In this document: positions 63,955-64,000 of the stretch, one piece after another | Position numbering within the stretch: the first letter of the stretch is position 1 | Layout of the letters: each line of letters begins with the position of its first letter | Assembly (NCBI GenBank): GCA_013423325.1 | Contig: BLJB01000149.1 | Location: 78,451-142,450 of the forward strand | DNA from: Usnea hakonensis | Taxonomy: Eukaryota; Ascomycota; Lecanoromycetes; Lecanorales; Parmeliaceae | Length of the DNA: 64,000 bases | Direction: 5' to 3' | The notes under the pieces: generated by a model | Told to the model about the DNA's origin: nothing | What the model saw: the letters and a program-made list of their open reading frames with translations, nothing else | The model's database searches: none | Program-made: the position numbers and the translations under genes

Positions 63955-64000
63955 AATCGATAATCGATTATTAATCGATTATGTAATCGATTATATAATC
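63955..64000. repeat. AT-rich ATCGATTA short tandem repeat, cut by the window edge
   Basis: AATCGATTAT units recur at about 11-12 bp spacing (ATCGAT at 63957, 63965, 63976, 63987). Each unit is palindromic around ATCGAT. The array continues past the right edge, so its length is unknown. Confidence 0.75.

Noticed and set aside
1..64000. CRISPR arrays, phage or bacterial operons
   Set aside because: Eukaryotic introns and fungal families throughout; no regularly spaced direct repeats of the CRISPR kind. No intact transposase, reverse transcriptase or integrase was recognised.

Overview
The window is nuclear DNA of a filamentous ascomycete (Pezizomycotina). Genes are monocistronic on both strands and carry many 44-150 nt GT-AG introns. 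They encode fungal families: Spg1/Tem1 GTPase, Dsc ubiquitin ligase subunit A, SAT4-type rhodopsin-like protein, GT32 mannosyltransferase, NRPS-like reductase and FUSC/DUF2421 transporter. I rebuilt exons by eye from reading frame, splice sites and family continuity; for every multi-exon gene marked confident the exon lengths sum to a whole number of codons. The class (perhaps Dothideomycetes) cannot be fixed from the sequence.

Layout. 1-405: start of a repeat-containing protein running off the left edge on the minus strand. 1.6-15.4 kb: conserved housekeeping genes: RRB1 (ribosome assembly), SPG1/TEM1 (septation GTPase), dscA (membrane RING E3), MPP-alpha (mitochondrial presequence processing), a LITAF-domain protein, an ankyrin remnant and mitoribosomal mL38. 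16-24.6 kb: GT32 mannosyltransferase, alpha/beta hydrolase, a broken methyltransferase, a PQ-loop vacuolar amino acid transporter and an uncharacterised 242-aa membrane protein. 25.3-49 kb: an accessory stretch with zinc alcohol dehydrogenase, an A-T-R NRPS-like reductase, two GMC oxidoreductases, a SAT4-like membrane protein, a quinate-permease-like MFS transporter, a shikimate/quinate dehydrogenase and an aromatic-acid-exporter-like FUSC protein; a tRNA-Met and long C/G homopolymer tracts sit in the middle. 50-56.7 kb: two tandem F-box-like/2EXR genes, the glycine cleavage H protein divergent from mitoribosomal bS6m, a protein of the family often mislabelled GGPP synthase, and a DUF3632-like protein. 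58-64 kb: a secreted T1/U2-type ribonuclease, a putative amidoligase, a decayed cytochrome P450 and an AT-rich repeat at the right edge.

How genes may work together. The 25.3-49 kb stretch has the enzyme set expected for taking in quinate/shikimate-type acids, adjusting them, activating and reducing a carboxylic acid to aldehyde/alcohol, re-oxidising alcohols and exporting aromatic acids. That is an inference from gene content; a shared product is not shown. Several mitochondrial genes (MPP-alpha, mL38, H protein, bS6m) lie within the window, and divergent pairs (RRB1/SPG1, dscA/MPP-alpha, GCV3/MRP17) share short 5' regions.
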